Shown in pieces: positions 1 to 18,653 of a DNA stretch of 64,000 nt (positions are counted from its first letter, which is position 1; the number at the start of each line of letters is the position of its first letter). The stretch lies in NCBI GenBank assembly GCA_002205965.3, contig NADL03000016.1, positions 620,001 through 684,000 on the forward strand. Direction: 5' to 3'. Source of the stretch: Kappaphycus alvarezii (lineage: Eukaryota; Rhodophyta; Florideophyceae; Gigartinales; Solieriaceae). The notes beneath the pieces are model-generated. The model saw only the letters and a program-made list of their open reading frames with translations. It was not told the origin of the DNA and searched no databases. The translations under genes and the position numbers were made by a program.

Positions 1-1000
1 CTAGTGCTCCTAGTTCTCCGCTTGTGGGGTAGTAACCCAAAGGAATCATACCTCCAACTACGGGGGGAATCTCTTTATAAAGATTTTTGGGCCCGGTGTA
101 AGCCCAAACATCCCCTTGGAAATCAAAAATTTTTACATGAGTGTACCCATTGCATTCTATTTTTTAAAAAACGTACCCAACCCTTTCGTTTAGCTTCCCA
201 TAAATTTTGGAGGGAGGTAAACACACGGAAGGGATCTGGAAGGATCTAATAAACTGATCAAGGTAGGAAACATAGAGGAAACATAGGTGTAATTATCACG
301 ATGTATGTGTTCGGATCGCCTTTGCATGGAAGTTGTCTTCGCCCGCAGGTGTTGTTGCCGAAGTTATTGAAAAAAGTGGAAACGCTTATGGAATTTTTTT
401 TGTAAATATTTATGCACGTTGTCTACATTGAGAGGGGCGTTCCTATAGCTGTTTCCGTTCCGCTATTGTCCAATCCTTTCACTTGGTGAATGGGCACAAG
501 GTGAGAGTGATGAAATTGTGATGTGACACTTTTCTCGCCCGGTCAAAGCGCTCGAGAAATGTTGCTGCGAGCCAAATGACCTCTACTCGTTCACATGAGG
601 ATCTTGTTGAACATGGACGTCCGTCCATGTAATCCCTTAAAGAGCAACAATAGTTGGGTAAGAGGATCGCAAGGACCTTTTTTCCATCCTTTGTCCTGTT
701 CACTTTATTTCCACGCAAATGTATTCAAGGGGCAGTCGGTTACGACAGAGATAGTCGCGCTTGAGAATGATCAGAGAAGAGACACGACGACTGATCTGTG
801 CACTCAATTACCTTTACTCTAAAGTAAATTATTACTTACAGTCAATGTGGGACCCCTCTCTTCCTATTGCGAAGCGAAGGAAAGGTACAGAGATCCAGTA
901 AAACCTGTTAGAATATCTGGAAGGTAAATGTCGAGAGTTATGTCGCCTGAATCACAAGTTGCGTGCGCTGTCATCTTTTTAAGTCGAATTTTACAGTGCA
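1..1000. other. No supported gene
   Basis: I see no recognisable gene in this stretch. Short open frames exist on both strands, for example 4-249 on the plus strand, but they have no recognisable domain and no regular composition. The right part borders the retroelement that becomes readable near position 1000, so some of it may be its decayed leader. Confidence 0.5.
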
Positions 1001-2048
1001 ATGGTTGGTGCTTCAAACGTCAATTACATTGACATGTCAACTATTTCTCTGCCTCCAGCAAATGATGCTGGCTACGTTCAATTACGTGATGTCCTCCCGG
1101 AGCGTATGGTTTCCATGTACAAAGACCCACCTAATGGGAATCTCATTCGGGTCCCTACGGACGTAGAGCTGAAAAATACGAAGAAGGGCCTCATGGTAGC
1201 ACCTAAAATCTATCAGAAATTTGTTGAAGGGCTCCTTGAAAGAATTATCGTGGAATTGACCGAAATCGAGCCTAGGGAGATCAACGGACTCTTTGCAGTC
1301 CCTAAGGACAAAACTTGTCAGCACCTTATTTTAGATGTTCGGCGAGGTAATTTGCACTTTAACCGCCCTGCTGATGGCACGGTTCCACATACTGTCCTTT
1401 TTAGGTAGCTTAAATCTGTTTCGGACAAGTTGGTGTATACCGGGAAGTTGGATATTGATAACCATTATCATAGCCTGGCCTTACCGGAACATCTCAGGGA
1501 CTACTCTGGACTTCTGTGAGTCCTTGTGAAAGGTCGCCGTTACTGGCTTCGGTACAGATTTTTTCCCAGCGGATGATCGCACTCTATGGTTTTTGGACAT
1601 TCCATCCAAGAAAAATGTTTGTACTAGCCTGCATTGACCCGGGACTCAAAATAATTGGTTCAAACGACAAGGAGATTCAAGCAGTTCGGTACGATCGCTA
1701 CACTGACGATTTCTTCGCAGTTGATCATAGTCGGAAGAAGGTAGAAGAAGGTAGAAAATGTCTATCTAGCTGTGTAGAAAAACTGTAAGAGTGCCAACTT
1801 TAAACCTAAGCCGAGTAAGTGTAAAGCACCGAGACTAGATACAAAGTCTATTCTCGGAATCCAATGGAAGTCGGACGGAAACTTGGAACCCGATCCCGAG
1901 AAGATGGCTGAACTCATATGGAAGACAAAACGCTTGGAAGCGTCAAAGATCTGGAGCGTATTTGAGCTACAAAAGGTTGTTGGTTCATGGAACTGGATTA
2001 CTCAACTCAACCATCCTGCGTTCGCTTTTACAGGATTTTTATGGGGTA

Positions 2049-2074
2049 CAGAGAAAACTCGCATTTTAGTGACC
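2049..2074 (+). repeat. Left terminal inverted repeat of the pogo element
   Basis: It begins CAGAGAAAACTCGCATTT and ends in GTGACC. It matches the reverse complement of 4593-4617 except for one extra T. Confidence 0.9.
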
Positions 2075-2424
2075 CCTATTTGCAGCGGCGCGATTAAGTC
2101 TTTTATGTCACTGTAATTGAGGGGGTCACAATAGTAACAAGTGACGTGTACACGTGTGCCAGTCCACAGACCGGCAGAATAAAGGTATCAATTCCCAATG
2201 AACTATTTACAGTTTGTAACGGTGTGTTAAATAACATGCCATGTACTGTACTGTATTACATAACCCACCGTTACAGATCCACAACCGTTACAGATCCACA
2301 CCCGTTACCTTCAGTAATTGAATGTAGGTGAATGAAAACTAGGCGACAAGCATTGCAGTTACCAAACCCACTCCACACTTCTTCCTTACCATTCACACAA
2401 CACAACCGACAGCTATCCTTTACA

Positions 2425-4381
2425 ATGACAAAACGACAGCAACCCAATTTTGAGACGAAGCAAAAGGCGCTCCGCCTTCTTGGGGTGCGAAACGATGGAA
2501 CCTTTGGAACGGCACAAACTGACCCAAAAACCAACAAGCCGTACACCAATGCCGCTGTAGCCAGAGAACTAAACATATCAAAAGCCGCAGTGTTTGCTTG
2601 GAGAAGAAGAGTGCCGAAATAATGGCCTTATCGAATGGCAGCAAGAAACTGCGCAAAATGTCTAGAATGTCAACGGGACAGTTTCCAGAGTTGGAAAAGG
2701 CACTTTATGAGTTCATGATGGAGCGAATTGTTTATATGAAGGGAGAGTCTCTGTTCAGAGCTGACGTCTGCATGCGAATATCCCTTGAGTTGCGTGATAA
2801 ACTTGTGGAATCTCTATCAGCACGCATCGAAACAGCCGATATGGATTCAAGCACTGCCATCCAAGCTAAGATTGACCGCTTGAAGGCGTTTAAGGCTAGC
2901 CATGGCTGGGTCGATAACTTCATGAAACGGAATGCGTTGCATAGCAGCAAGGGTCTAGGACAGAATGGTCACTTCACTGAAGCAACGGTTGCTTCCGCAC
3001 GATTGGCGTTACAGAAACAGCTCGCCGTGTTTCCAATTCAAGAAATCTCAAATACGGATGAAGTGGCACTGCTGTATAGATCGTTTCCAAGTCGGGCAAT
3101 TCGCTCTAGTAATAGGGCGGCCACGTATGGGCGTGTAAAGGATCGATTGACAGCAGTACTAACTGTATTCGCTGATGGAAGGAAAGCTCCATTAGTGGTA
3201 ATTGGAAAATCGAAGACGCCACGCAGCTTCCCTCGACATTTCGATCCGATGCGAGATCTGGGGATATTTTATCAGTCCCAATGTAATGCCTGGAATACGA
3301 AACATTTGGGCAATAACAATGAGAGGGTACGATAAGATTGGCGAACTGGAAGGAAGGACACTTGTCAACATTGTCGACAAGTGTTCAGCTCATGCAATTG
3401 ACTACAACGTGTATCATAACGTCGTTAGCATGTTTTTGCCTCCCAACATGACTTCATGTTTACAGCCGGTGGATGCATCCATTGGCAGATCTTTTAAATG
3501 CGCCTTTCGACGGCTTCTCGTGGAACATATACTTGAATACGTGGACAAGCTTATGTTGCTTCCAGCGGAAGAACGCGGTACTTTTAAAATATGGCAAGCC
3601 GTTACTACCTATGATGCTGTATGTATGATGGCAAAGGCGAATATGGTCCCTCAGTCAGTTGTTATTAATGGTTGGTTACAGACGGGAATATTGGCCCTTT
3701 TCAGCAGGAGAAACTGAAATCTATTCGTGACGAGAATATCAAAAAGGTGCAACCCCTCTTTTAGGCCTCCACGTGGTTCCGCTCTAAGCACAGAAAAGGC
3801 TGTTTTTACGTTAGGGCAAAAAATGCCAAAATGGAAGGTCAAACGTGGCTCAAAATATTGGATGATGCGGCTGTGAACTCGTTGATTGATCTAGATGAGA
3901 ACTGTAATCGATGGAATGAAGACAACATGAGGGAATTTATTGACGATGTGGACACATTGGGTGAATTGGAGGTCATTGAAGGCTTTTCTGAGTTGGATAT
4001 GGAGGCATTCTGAGCGAAGAGGATGGACTGGACTGTTGCCAACCAGTAACAGAGGGAAATGCTGTGGATGTAGCCGTATCAGCGGCAATAGAGGCGGATT
4101 CAGAAACGGTCCCTGCGCTTAATATATCAGATACGGAACCAGATATAGAAATTGATGTGGAGCACCGCCAACCATCTATTATTAAGTTTCAGAGGGCAGC
4201 GGAGGCGTTTGCCCAGGAGCTCAAAATAATGGTTGCAGCCAATCATGAGCTCCTGAAAGGATCACGAGCAGACCTTGCTGGTATTATTGACCTGGAAATT
4301 CAGAACGTGATGGACTATCGCAAGAAAACCTCTCGTCAAAGCAGAATCAGTGAATTTTTTGTTAAGTCCAATGAAGAGTAG
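2425..4381 (+). pseudogene. Pogo/Tigger-type transposase (DDD), with a few frame breaks
   Basis: This is a cut-and-paste transposase. The ATG at 2425 opens a frame starting MTKRQQPNF with a helix-turn-helix region (about residues 10-65, including NISKAAVFAWRRR). A CENP-B-like DNA-binding part follows (2600-2950, with SHGWVDNFMKR), then the DDE_1 catalytic core. Visible acidic positions are in NTDEVALLYRSFPSR (about 3055), VNIVDKCSAHA (about 3370) and LQPVDASIG (about 3465), so the third residue is D, as in pogo. A C-terminal helical tail ends at 4381. The frame changes near 2610, near 3310 and between 3717 and 4064, each explicable by a small indel. Otherwise the protein looks well preserved. 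It lies wholly between the element's inverted repeats. Confidence 0.85.
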
Positions 4382-4424
4382 AGAAATAAACTAAATCTGT
4401 TAAATTTAATTAAAAAATAAGGTT

Positions 4425-4617
4425 TTTTTGAGTGACCGTACATGAAACGAGGGTCACTCTGCGGAAAAAGTCACTGTCATGGAATGGGTCACTATTAATA
4501 TCCATTTGTGCACTCATAGATTTAAAACACACATGTCGCATGATATTGTAGGCCAAAAAGACACTCTACCGCAGATGGTCACTAAAATGAGTGGTCACTA
4601 AATGCGAGTTTTCTCTG
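4425..4617. repeat. Subterminal GTCACT repeats and right inverted repeat of the pogo element
   Basis: The word GTCACT or its complement AGTGAC recurs at least six times in about 190 bp (near 4431, 4455, 4470, 4488, 4578 and 4594). The outermost two lie in a near-tandem TGGTCACTAAAATGAG unit. The left end also carries GTGAC/GTCAC words near 2070, 2107, 2125 and 2142. Clustered subterminal words of this kind are typical transposase binding sites. Confidence 0.65.
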
Positions 4618-5300
4618 TATATCACTGTACTCAGGAAAAATATGTCCCGACTCAGGATGCACACATGGAGTTGCGGCTTTTAGTTACATTGGCGCCTTTA
4701 CTCTACTACGACATCAAGAAAGGCCTGAGCAAGTAAGTGATTGTCTCAGATGCCTACTCTCGCGGGGGAGCTACCATGTACGCGCCCTATACCGCTTGGC
4801 ACCCCAAAAAACTTCAGTTTGTTTTAAAATTCTCCCTGAGTTTACTCTCTTCGGAGAATCCAGTCCCTGATTTGAGATGGAAGCCCATTGTGGCTAAAGC
4901 ATGGAAGTACCTTCAACATATTAATCTGCTAGAAGGACAGAAAAATCTCATGGTTCTTCGACTGTTCGCACGACAGAAGGAAACTACATTTCATAGAACG
5001 GCTATCATGTCCGATTCGCAGGTCATTTATTATTTATTGGCTAAGGTCAGATCGAGTTCGCCTGGTTTAAGACGCATTTCTCAGAAAATTTCGGCAGTGT
5101 CCCTTGCCTGCGTCATTCGAGTCACACTAGTTTGGATTCCCTCTGAGGAAAAACCCTGCATATGAGCCTTCGAAAACATCTAAAGCTCATCTTTATTCAC
5201 GACTGGAAACCTTTCTGGCTAGCTCTTCACACTAAGTCCAAGTCCCTGGCGATGATGCCAGACGGGATATTCAAGGTCATCCTGGATCCTCCAGGTTGAC

Positions 5301-6645
5301 GCCTAGAGTTGGAGGTCTGGGTCTCTTGCATGCCTCGCGCTTCAAAGAGAAGATGCGACTGAGTAACCCATTGTTCTCTTCAAGACTTACCTTTTCTCTA
5401 CCAACCGTTCTCAGGTATTAGTTTCAGTTGCATGCCTTTAGAAGAAAAGAAGAAGAAACTGTGGAAACCTGATCATGAAGACGATGAATAACGTTTTTGG
5501 TAACAGGAGAGCCGGCGTAAGGGCAGTGTGCAACCCACTTCGCCTGGTGGCGGTGTGCGTTGATGGAATCCTTCCAGAAGGCTCCCCGTTGGGAGCTAGC
5601 ATAAGCGCGCCGAAACCGTTCGCGCAGGGCTGCCCGTTGCCCTCTCTCATGGTACCAGGCTTCCTCCCCACGCAGGTTGTGGCGCATGACTGTGGTGGGG
5701 ACATATGCAAGTGCAGAAAACCTCGAAAGATGGCTTCTTCTCCACGTACATTAGGTGCTGCTTTGACAAACTTGATGACGAGGTGCGCAAACTGACTGAG
5801 GCATGTGGAAGGGATGTCTTAAAAGATATCCACCTCGCGGTAAGAAATGCTGAAGATGTCGTAAACAGTTGGTACGGGGTCGGAAGAGGGTAAGGAAGGG
5901 TAGTTGGGGGTGCGATCTACGGCACGTCCGCCGGATGGAGGACGTAACGAAGATGCAGGGGGGTTACCAAGAGGAATGCGGAGCTCATGCAGACTTCTCG
6001 GGTGCGGCGCTGTCCAAATTCTGCGTCTGTGTACGCGGAGTGGCAGGCGGAACCGATGGTAGCACGAGAGCGTCCGGAAGCGGTCCCAGGTCTGCCGCCG
6101 GCACCGGGGCCGTCGACGGAGACTGCGTCATTAAGGTGTCCAGGCAGCGGCCGCCTCTTGCGTCAGGGTTCAGGACACGTTCCGGGCATCGGCGCTTGGT
6201 CACCACCGGCAGGGAACCCCGGGACCCACCAGAGTGTGTGGGTGAGGTTGGTCCGTCCGGCATGACCTCCGGTGGGGGGCTTGTGGCGCGGCAAGGGCAG
6301 CGGGCGAAGAAAGGACCACAGGAGCGGTGTTTTTGGCGGCTCAGGCGCCGGGGGCTTGGGGGGAGGCGGGTTCTGTTGGGCGGGAGAGGCGTTGCAGGGA
6401 GCGACGTGGGAGGGGACCTGCGGGGACTTCTTGGTCCTTAGGGCTTGGGCGAGTCGGCGGGCTTCGGCGATGCCGTGGGCGTGGTGGAGCAGGGCAATAG
6501 CGAAGATTTTGCGGATATGTGGTGTCACCCAATAGCGGATGGCCGTCTTTTGGAGGCAGTAAGACCCTCGGCGGAGCCGGGTGACGAGGCCTTGAGCGGA
6601 GCATCGAGGGCGGCCGCCGTAACCGTAGCCTCACCTCAGGAAATG
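5301..6645. other. GC-rich stretch without an assignable gene
   Basis: Base composition shifts sharply to G/C-rich at about 5900-6640, compared with AT-rich neighbours. Long open frames exist on both strands, for example 5869-6441 plus and 6163-6528 minus, but they overlap each other and are rich in Gly/Arg or Pro, as expected of GC-rich DNA read in any frame. I recognise no domain. Possibilities include a decayed coding region of foreign composition or a CpG-rich upstream region of PRP8. I cannot choose between them. Confidence 0.4.
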
Positions 6646-6649
6646 ACAT

Positions 6650-6920
6650 TACAGCACTGTACTGTACAATGAAACATGTAGCCTGCTTCAAGAAATGACA
6701 TTACTTTCCAAATAATAAATTAGCTGTACCCAAAAATTCCCCCCTGTACCCATATTGTACAGTACAGTATTATGAATCATCATACTGTAATGAAAAAGTA
6801 CTGAAAGTACTGTAAGAATTATGCAGTACAGTACTTGCTTTTTCTAGCTACACATGTTTACCTTTGATCCTTAGCTACACCGTTGCCACAGTTGCAATCT
6901 TAGAAACTACAGTACTGTCG
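6650..6920. promoter_or_regulatory. Cluster of TACTGTAC-type words upstream of PRP8
   Basis: The words GTACTGTA, TACAGTAC and close variants occur near 6657, 6757-6773, 6797-6834 and 6910, ending about 130 bp before the PRP8 start codon. Similar clusters sit upstream of other host genes in the window. Position suggests a promoter element, but the same word also occurs in repeat DNA, so function is inference. Confidence 0.4.
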
Positions 6921-7041
6921 CCATCGACCAGCTCATCGCCGCTTCGTGTCACATTGCGAGTATACCTTTTGCTGGTCATTTAGCTGCTACCAGTCACTCT
7001 CAGCTTACCCACTAAATCTTTCCTTTCGCGTTCCAGTGAGC

Positions 7042-14413
<7,372 letters not shown>

Positions 14414-15506
14414 TTGAATATATGCAGGACGCAATGGGCTTGTCTGAATATTTGCACAAGAATGTACTGTACAGTAATGGAAAGCCCTGCTAGCCAGCTA
14501 GCTACAAAATGTACAGCAAACGTACCTTATCGCGCCTCCACCGTCAAACGTCGGTCCATTCTTGTCAATAACAACCGCAGCTCAAATCAAAGCGGAACTG
14601 AATGCGTAGCATACTGTATTTGGATAGACGACAGGTGCAGCGCGTTCTCGAGTACTTCGAGCAACCAAGAACGTCCTTCAGGAAACGTTGAATGATGAAA
14701 ATGTGGACATTGTGATTTCTGGTGCCTGTAACTCTTAGGCGACTGCAACTCGAAATTTTTGTATCTGGACACCTCGTTCAATAATCCCTGCTCACTAAGC
14801 AAAGTCCATGAAAATCTTGCATGGCGGAACCCATGCCCAATCTAGACTCTCCTTGCGTGGCCAAAACGGCGATTGCGTTGCTTTTGGCCGATCACAGTTC
14901 TACATCTCTCTGACCTCCGGTGTCCGCAAAGCTGCTTCAGTATCACCATCCTATGCGCTACAAAGCCTGACATGTTTTCACATGTAGCGTACTTGAATAG
15001 AGTTGAGGTTGAGTTTTTGAAGTAATACTGTTTTAAAACATTTCGTGCAATTGAGTAACTGAAGAATTTCTCACCTGATACTGATTCGTGATGTGAGACG
15101 AGCGTTCCAGGGAACTGGAACAGCCGTAAATACAGCCGTTTGAGCCATATGTGCATTACGCACTGCCGTTTTAACATCCCTGAGAAGCACCTGCTTCTAG
15201 TATGAGGCCATCACATATCCATAATCGTTTTCCGTATTGCAAACTGTGACATTTACTGCCTTCAAGGCCAGTATCTTAGTCTGTCAAAAGAAAATAAATG
15301 CTCTAGCATAACGTGGATCCTCATTTAAAAGTGACCCACAGCCGCCTTACCAAACTGTACTCATCTAAGTTGCAGGACACACTTTCATCAAGAAAAGTTC
15401 ACAAAAATGAACACACCGCGGAGACGCTTCTACGCATTAGCCCCGGATCCTTGGCGAGGAACGTTTCTCACATTTCCATACAAGCTATGTGCGCAAACGT
15501 GACGTG
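14414..15506. other. Intergenic, no supported gene
   Basis: This lies between PRP8 and the first glycosyltransferase gene. One TACTGTACAGTA word occurs at about 14464. A minus-strand open frame of 111 codons (14842-15177) shows no recognisable domain and I do not call it a gene. Confidence 0.5.
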
Positions 15507-17474
15507 ATGCTGAGGCGGTACGCAACTATCTTGTTAGTTTTCATGGCTTCCTCGTTTTTAATATTGCTTTCCTCATCCAAAGAGAATACCTGATACTCGG
15601 AGATGCCGCCGTGTCAGAAAAGTCACAAAGACAGGAAAAAGTACCGAACATAACATTTTCTCCAGGTGTATTGAGGGGCGGAGTTTCGTTGGTATCTGCA
15701 TGTAAAGACAAACATGAAACTCTCCGCGTTGCGATTCCGTCTTGGACAAGCGTCAAGACGGTAAGCGAAATAATATTGGTTGATTGGTCTTCAACCCCGT
15801 CCCTTCGTTATGTGTTGGAGGAAATTGATAACCTTAACCCCAAACACCCACCCTTGTATGTCATTCATGTTGATAACCAAACGAGATGGCATCCAGCAAG
15901 AGCGTTCAATTTAGGTATTCGAGCAGCTCATTTTTCGCAAGTCATAAAGGTAGACTGCGACCACAAAGTAAGAGAAGATTTTGTTGCTAACCACCCACTT
16001 CCAAAGGATGCATTTTTTGCAGGAAGTAGAAAACTAGAAAGAGGTTCCTTCGATGAAAACTTGAGAGGTACCATGTTTATTGCTAAGAAGGATTTCCTTC
16101 GTAATGGAGGATACGATGAAAGAATTCCAGATAATATGGGCGGACAGGAGATCTGCTCAAACGGCTTCAGCAAAACCATCTGAAGCGAATCGACATTGAT
16201 TACGATACTCTGTACAGACATCAGGAAGTTACCCCGTCAACGATTTTCGCAAAGGTTGAAAAACCAAGTGAAGAGATAGAGACAAAAGTCAACTTAGAAT
16301 TGCTAAGGAGCCTTCCAATTTGGACAGGTTACATGGCATGGAAATCGTTTACAATCAATGTGAACATAAGTGCTGTGTCGCATGATTTAACCCCTCCCAT
16401 TCTCATTCAAACGTATACTACAAGAATATTCAAGTTAGGAGCAATGTTCCCTCTTTAAGAACTCTCTTGAATCCAGATCAAATTGGAAAAACGAGAGGGG
16501 AAGTTTTGAACCAAGCTTTAAATTCAGAGTTTCAATTACCGTCAGGACTCCTTCGGGCAATGCCGTTTCCCATCAGAAAACAGCTTGTTCAGCGTCTGGG
16601 AGACAAAAAAAATGTCCACGATAGGGGCCATATTCCGAGAGTCCTATTCCTTCATTGTGTGGGTAAGTTATTGAAGCGAATTCATTGCCTTGCGTCAGGA
16701 CTATCATTTGCCGAACAAACAGGGTTTATACCAGTGCTTATTTGGCTCCCAGAGCCAGGAGAAACGCAATGTCCTTGGCAACTTGTTTGAAGATATATCG
16801 TCTCTGATGGTAGTAGAGGCATTTGAAATCGAATGGTCACCATGGAAGTTCTTCGAAAGCTCAAATGAATCCTTTTCGAAAAGCTTATCGTTCCAAGATA
16901 TGACGACTAATGCAAGTGGAACTATTCCCATTACTTCCAATAGCAAAATGGCGCTTCACAGATATATAACGGCCCGGGAGCGCTTAATCTGAATTAACGC
17001 GACACACAAGCGAACACGCTATGCAGCGGCAACTTCAGCAGTTCGAGATTTGGATCAATCAAGCAAAGTTTACAAAAACTGGAAGATCGCGGCCTGTCAT
17101 CGGCCGTTGGAATTTACACTCCTTCAGAATTTGAACGGATAAACAAGACAGAACGGGAGGTTTTCTTGGCAGAGATGAGAAAGCGTTACGATGAGTTCAC
17201 CAATTGGGATGCGAGGGCTACTAAAGTCTATGTAGATGGTTTCACAAGGATGGAGGGCTTTTTGCGGGATGAATTTAGCACTTTGATATTGGCGCCGAGG
17301 GCTGAGACGGATTGCGAACGGAAGGCAAGTGTTTGTGAAAAAACATTTTAACAAGAGTGTATGCATTGGCGGAGACTGCTCGTTTTTGGTATCCAGAGCT
17401 GGAAACCGATGCGGAAGGATGGGATTTCGTGTCTTTGGTTAGGATTCTTCGTGGAGACTCATTCTCGTGGTGAG
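15507..17474 (+). CDS. Two-domain glycosyltransferase: GT2/GT7-like plus fucosyltransferase-like half
   Basis: This is a predicted type II Golgi enzyme. The ATG at 15507 opens a hydrophobic signal anchor (MLRRYATILLVFMASSFL...). The first half is a GT-A nucleotide-sugar transferase: EIILVDWSSTPSL (about 15770), a metal-binding DXD in KVDCDHKV (about 15950), and RNGGYDERIPDNMGGQ followed by DLLKRLQQ (about 16100-16170), like the GYDE...GWEDEDL motif of such enzymes. The second half has a motif aligning with GxGNRLRALAS (16650-16700, diverged here), then SFAEQTGFIPVLIW and NLFEDISSLMVVEAFE, as in GDP-fucose transferase-like proteins. The end (17360-17474) reads ALAETARFWYPELETDAEG. The frame breaks near 15590, 16150, 16395-16440, 16760, 17000 and 17330, mostly explained by one lost base each. 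The stop is approximate. A second same-strand glycosyltransferase gene follows 1.2 kb downstream. Confidence 0.75.
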
Positions 17475-18653
17475 AATGAGCGAAGCTCGTGATGGGGATG
17501 GCGATTTGCTCCAAGTTGTTGCTTCTCCGGTTTGTAATTTCACGCGCAGCAGTGGACAGTATATTATGCAGGACTTTACCGAATATACAGAGCAATACTA
17601 GTGTAGTGCTGTGCGTACTGCTTGAAGAGGTTCCGGGTTCTACACGGACTGAAATGAGAACTGCCCGCTGGAAAAGTGTGAATCCAAAATCCCTTTTGAA
17701 GAAATGCCTCCATTGCGGACCTATACAGCAAAGCAGAAAACGTAGGAATCAGTAATATCTATTCGGGTTATCCTAAACATCAGTGACAATGCGATGGATT
17801 GATGAACAGAGATTTGAGTACGCCCTATGAGTATCGTTAGGACTAGCTTGAAAGCCATTCTATACGAATTTTCATTTTGGTGAAACTATGGCAACCCAGG
17901 AAATGGGGGAAGTTTGGGTGTCTTACTCTTGGAAGATATACAGCATACCCAAGAAATTGAAACTTGACACCATCAAATTGTAAACATCCTTGCAATGCGG
18001 ACCTCTAAGCCCCCGTTTGAGACGCTAGCGGCGATCCAATAAATTCTATCTCCAGATATCGGCAAAGTCGGGTGCTCACGGACTGATTGTTGTACCGACA
18101 CTATTTCTTATTGAAATCGTCTCAAACACAAGTCATCCAAAAAGCTTGCCGCTGAAGCTAGTTCACAGATGCATTCAAAAACCGTGAGTGTACAGTACAA
18201 GAGTAGTATCAGGATGTTGTAGTCGCACGTCACCCAAATGCAATTTGTAGGACTGCTCTAGAAGAAAAAGTGTCCTGTACTTAATACATGACAAGTATTT
18301 TAGCTCTAAATTCTCGTGCTTTACTTCTTTTTCTTTCTACATAGAAAGTTCGACCTCATTTCAGAGCAAATCGATCCCCTTTTCCCAGAATAAATGTTTA
18401 CGAGTACGTACTTGTTATCGTTTGGAACATCTGGTCATGTGCATTGGAGCACATCGACGTTTTTCCCGCTTTCTCAGGCCAAATATGTTTATGCATTCAT
18501 AGACCGTCATGCTTCAAAATGAAATGCCTTCGAAAACACCATACCTCAAACTTGAATAAATCCGAGACCTTTCCCCAGTTCCGACTCTTAAATAGTCGAA
18601 CGCGCGAGTATACCGGAAATATTCTTGACATTGACAGTCATCACGACAAAGAA
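17475..18653. other. Intergenic, no supported gene
   Basis: This lies between the two glycosyltransferase genes. Weak open frames only. A GTACAGTAC word occurs near 18191. The right end should hold the promoter of the next gene, but I see no clear TATA element. Confidence 0.5.

Larger units (their letters stand above)
2047..4619 (+). mobile_element. Pogo-type DNA transposon, nearly complete, with TA target duplication
   Basis: The element is bounded by near-perfect inverted repeats of about 25 bp, both starting CAGAGAAAACTCGCATTT, at 2049-2074 and 4593-4617. It is flanked by TA on both sides (2047-2048 and 4618-4619), the expected target duplication for the Tc1/mariner-pogo group. It carries one transposase on the plus strand and sits inside an older retroelement. 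Near-identity of the ends suggests a fairly young insertion. A short tandem repeat of CCGTTACAGATCCACA occurs at about 2269-2307 in the leader. Confidence 0.88.
1001..5300 (+). mobile_element. Retroelement pol fossil, split by a pogo transposon
   Basis: Reverse-transcriptase-like coding remains lie at about 1001-2046, with a YTDDFF catalytic-type motif near 1700. RNase H-like remains with a SDAYSRGG motif lie near 4740. The two parts are separated by the pogo element at 2047-4619, which inserted into the retroelement, so the retroelement is the older of the two. The exact class (LTR or DIRS-like) is not settled. The element is broken in several places and no terminal repeats were found. A short piece with a similar RNase H-like motif occurs near 51300-51360, suggesting the family has other remnants. 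This is a fossil with no sign of activity. Confidence 0.6.

Noticed and set aside
4-249. Open frame of 81 codons at the window start
   Set aside because: No domain and no regular composition; the same stretch is open in other frames by chance.
5424-6691. Several long frames on both strands in the GC-rich stretch
   Set aside because: GC-rich DNA has few stops; frames overlap and are low-complexity Pro or Gly/Arg-rich.
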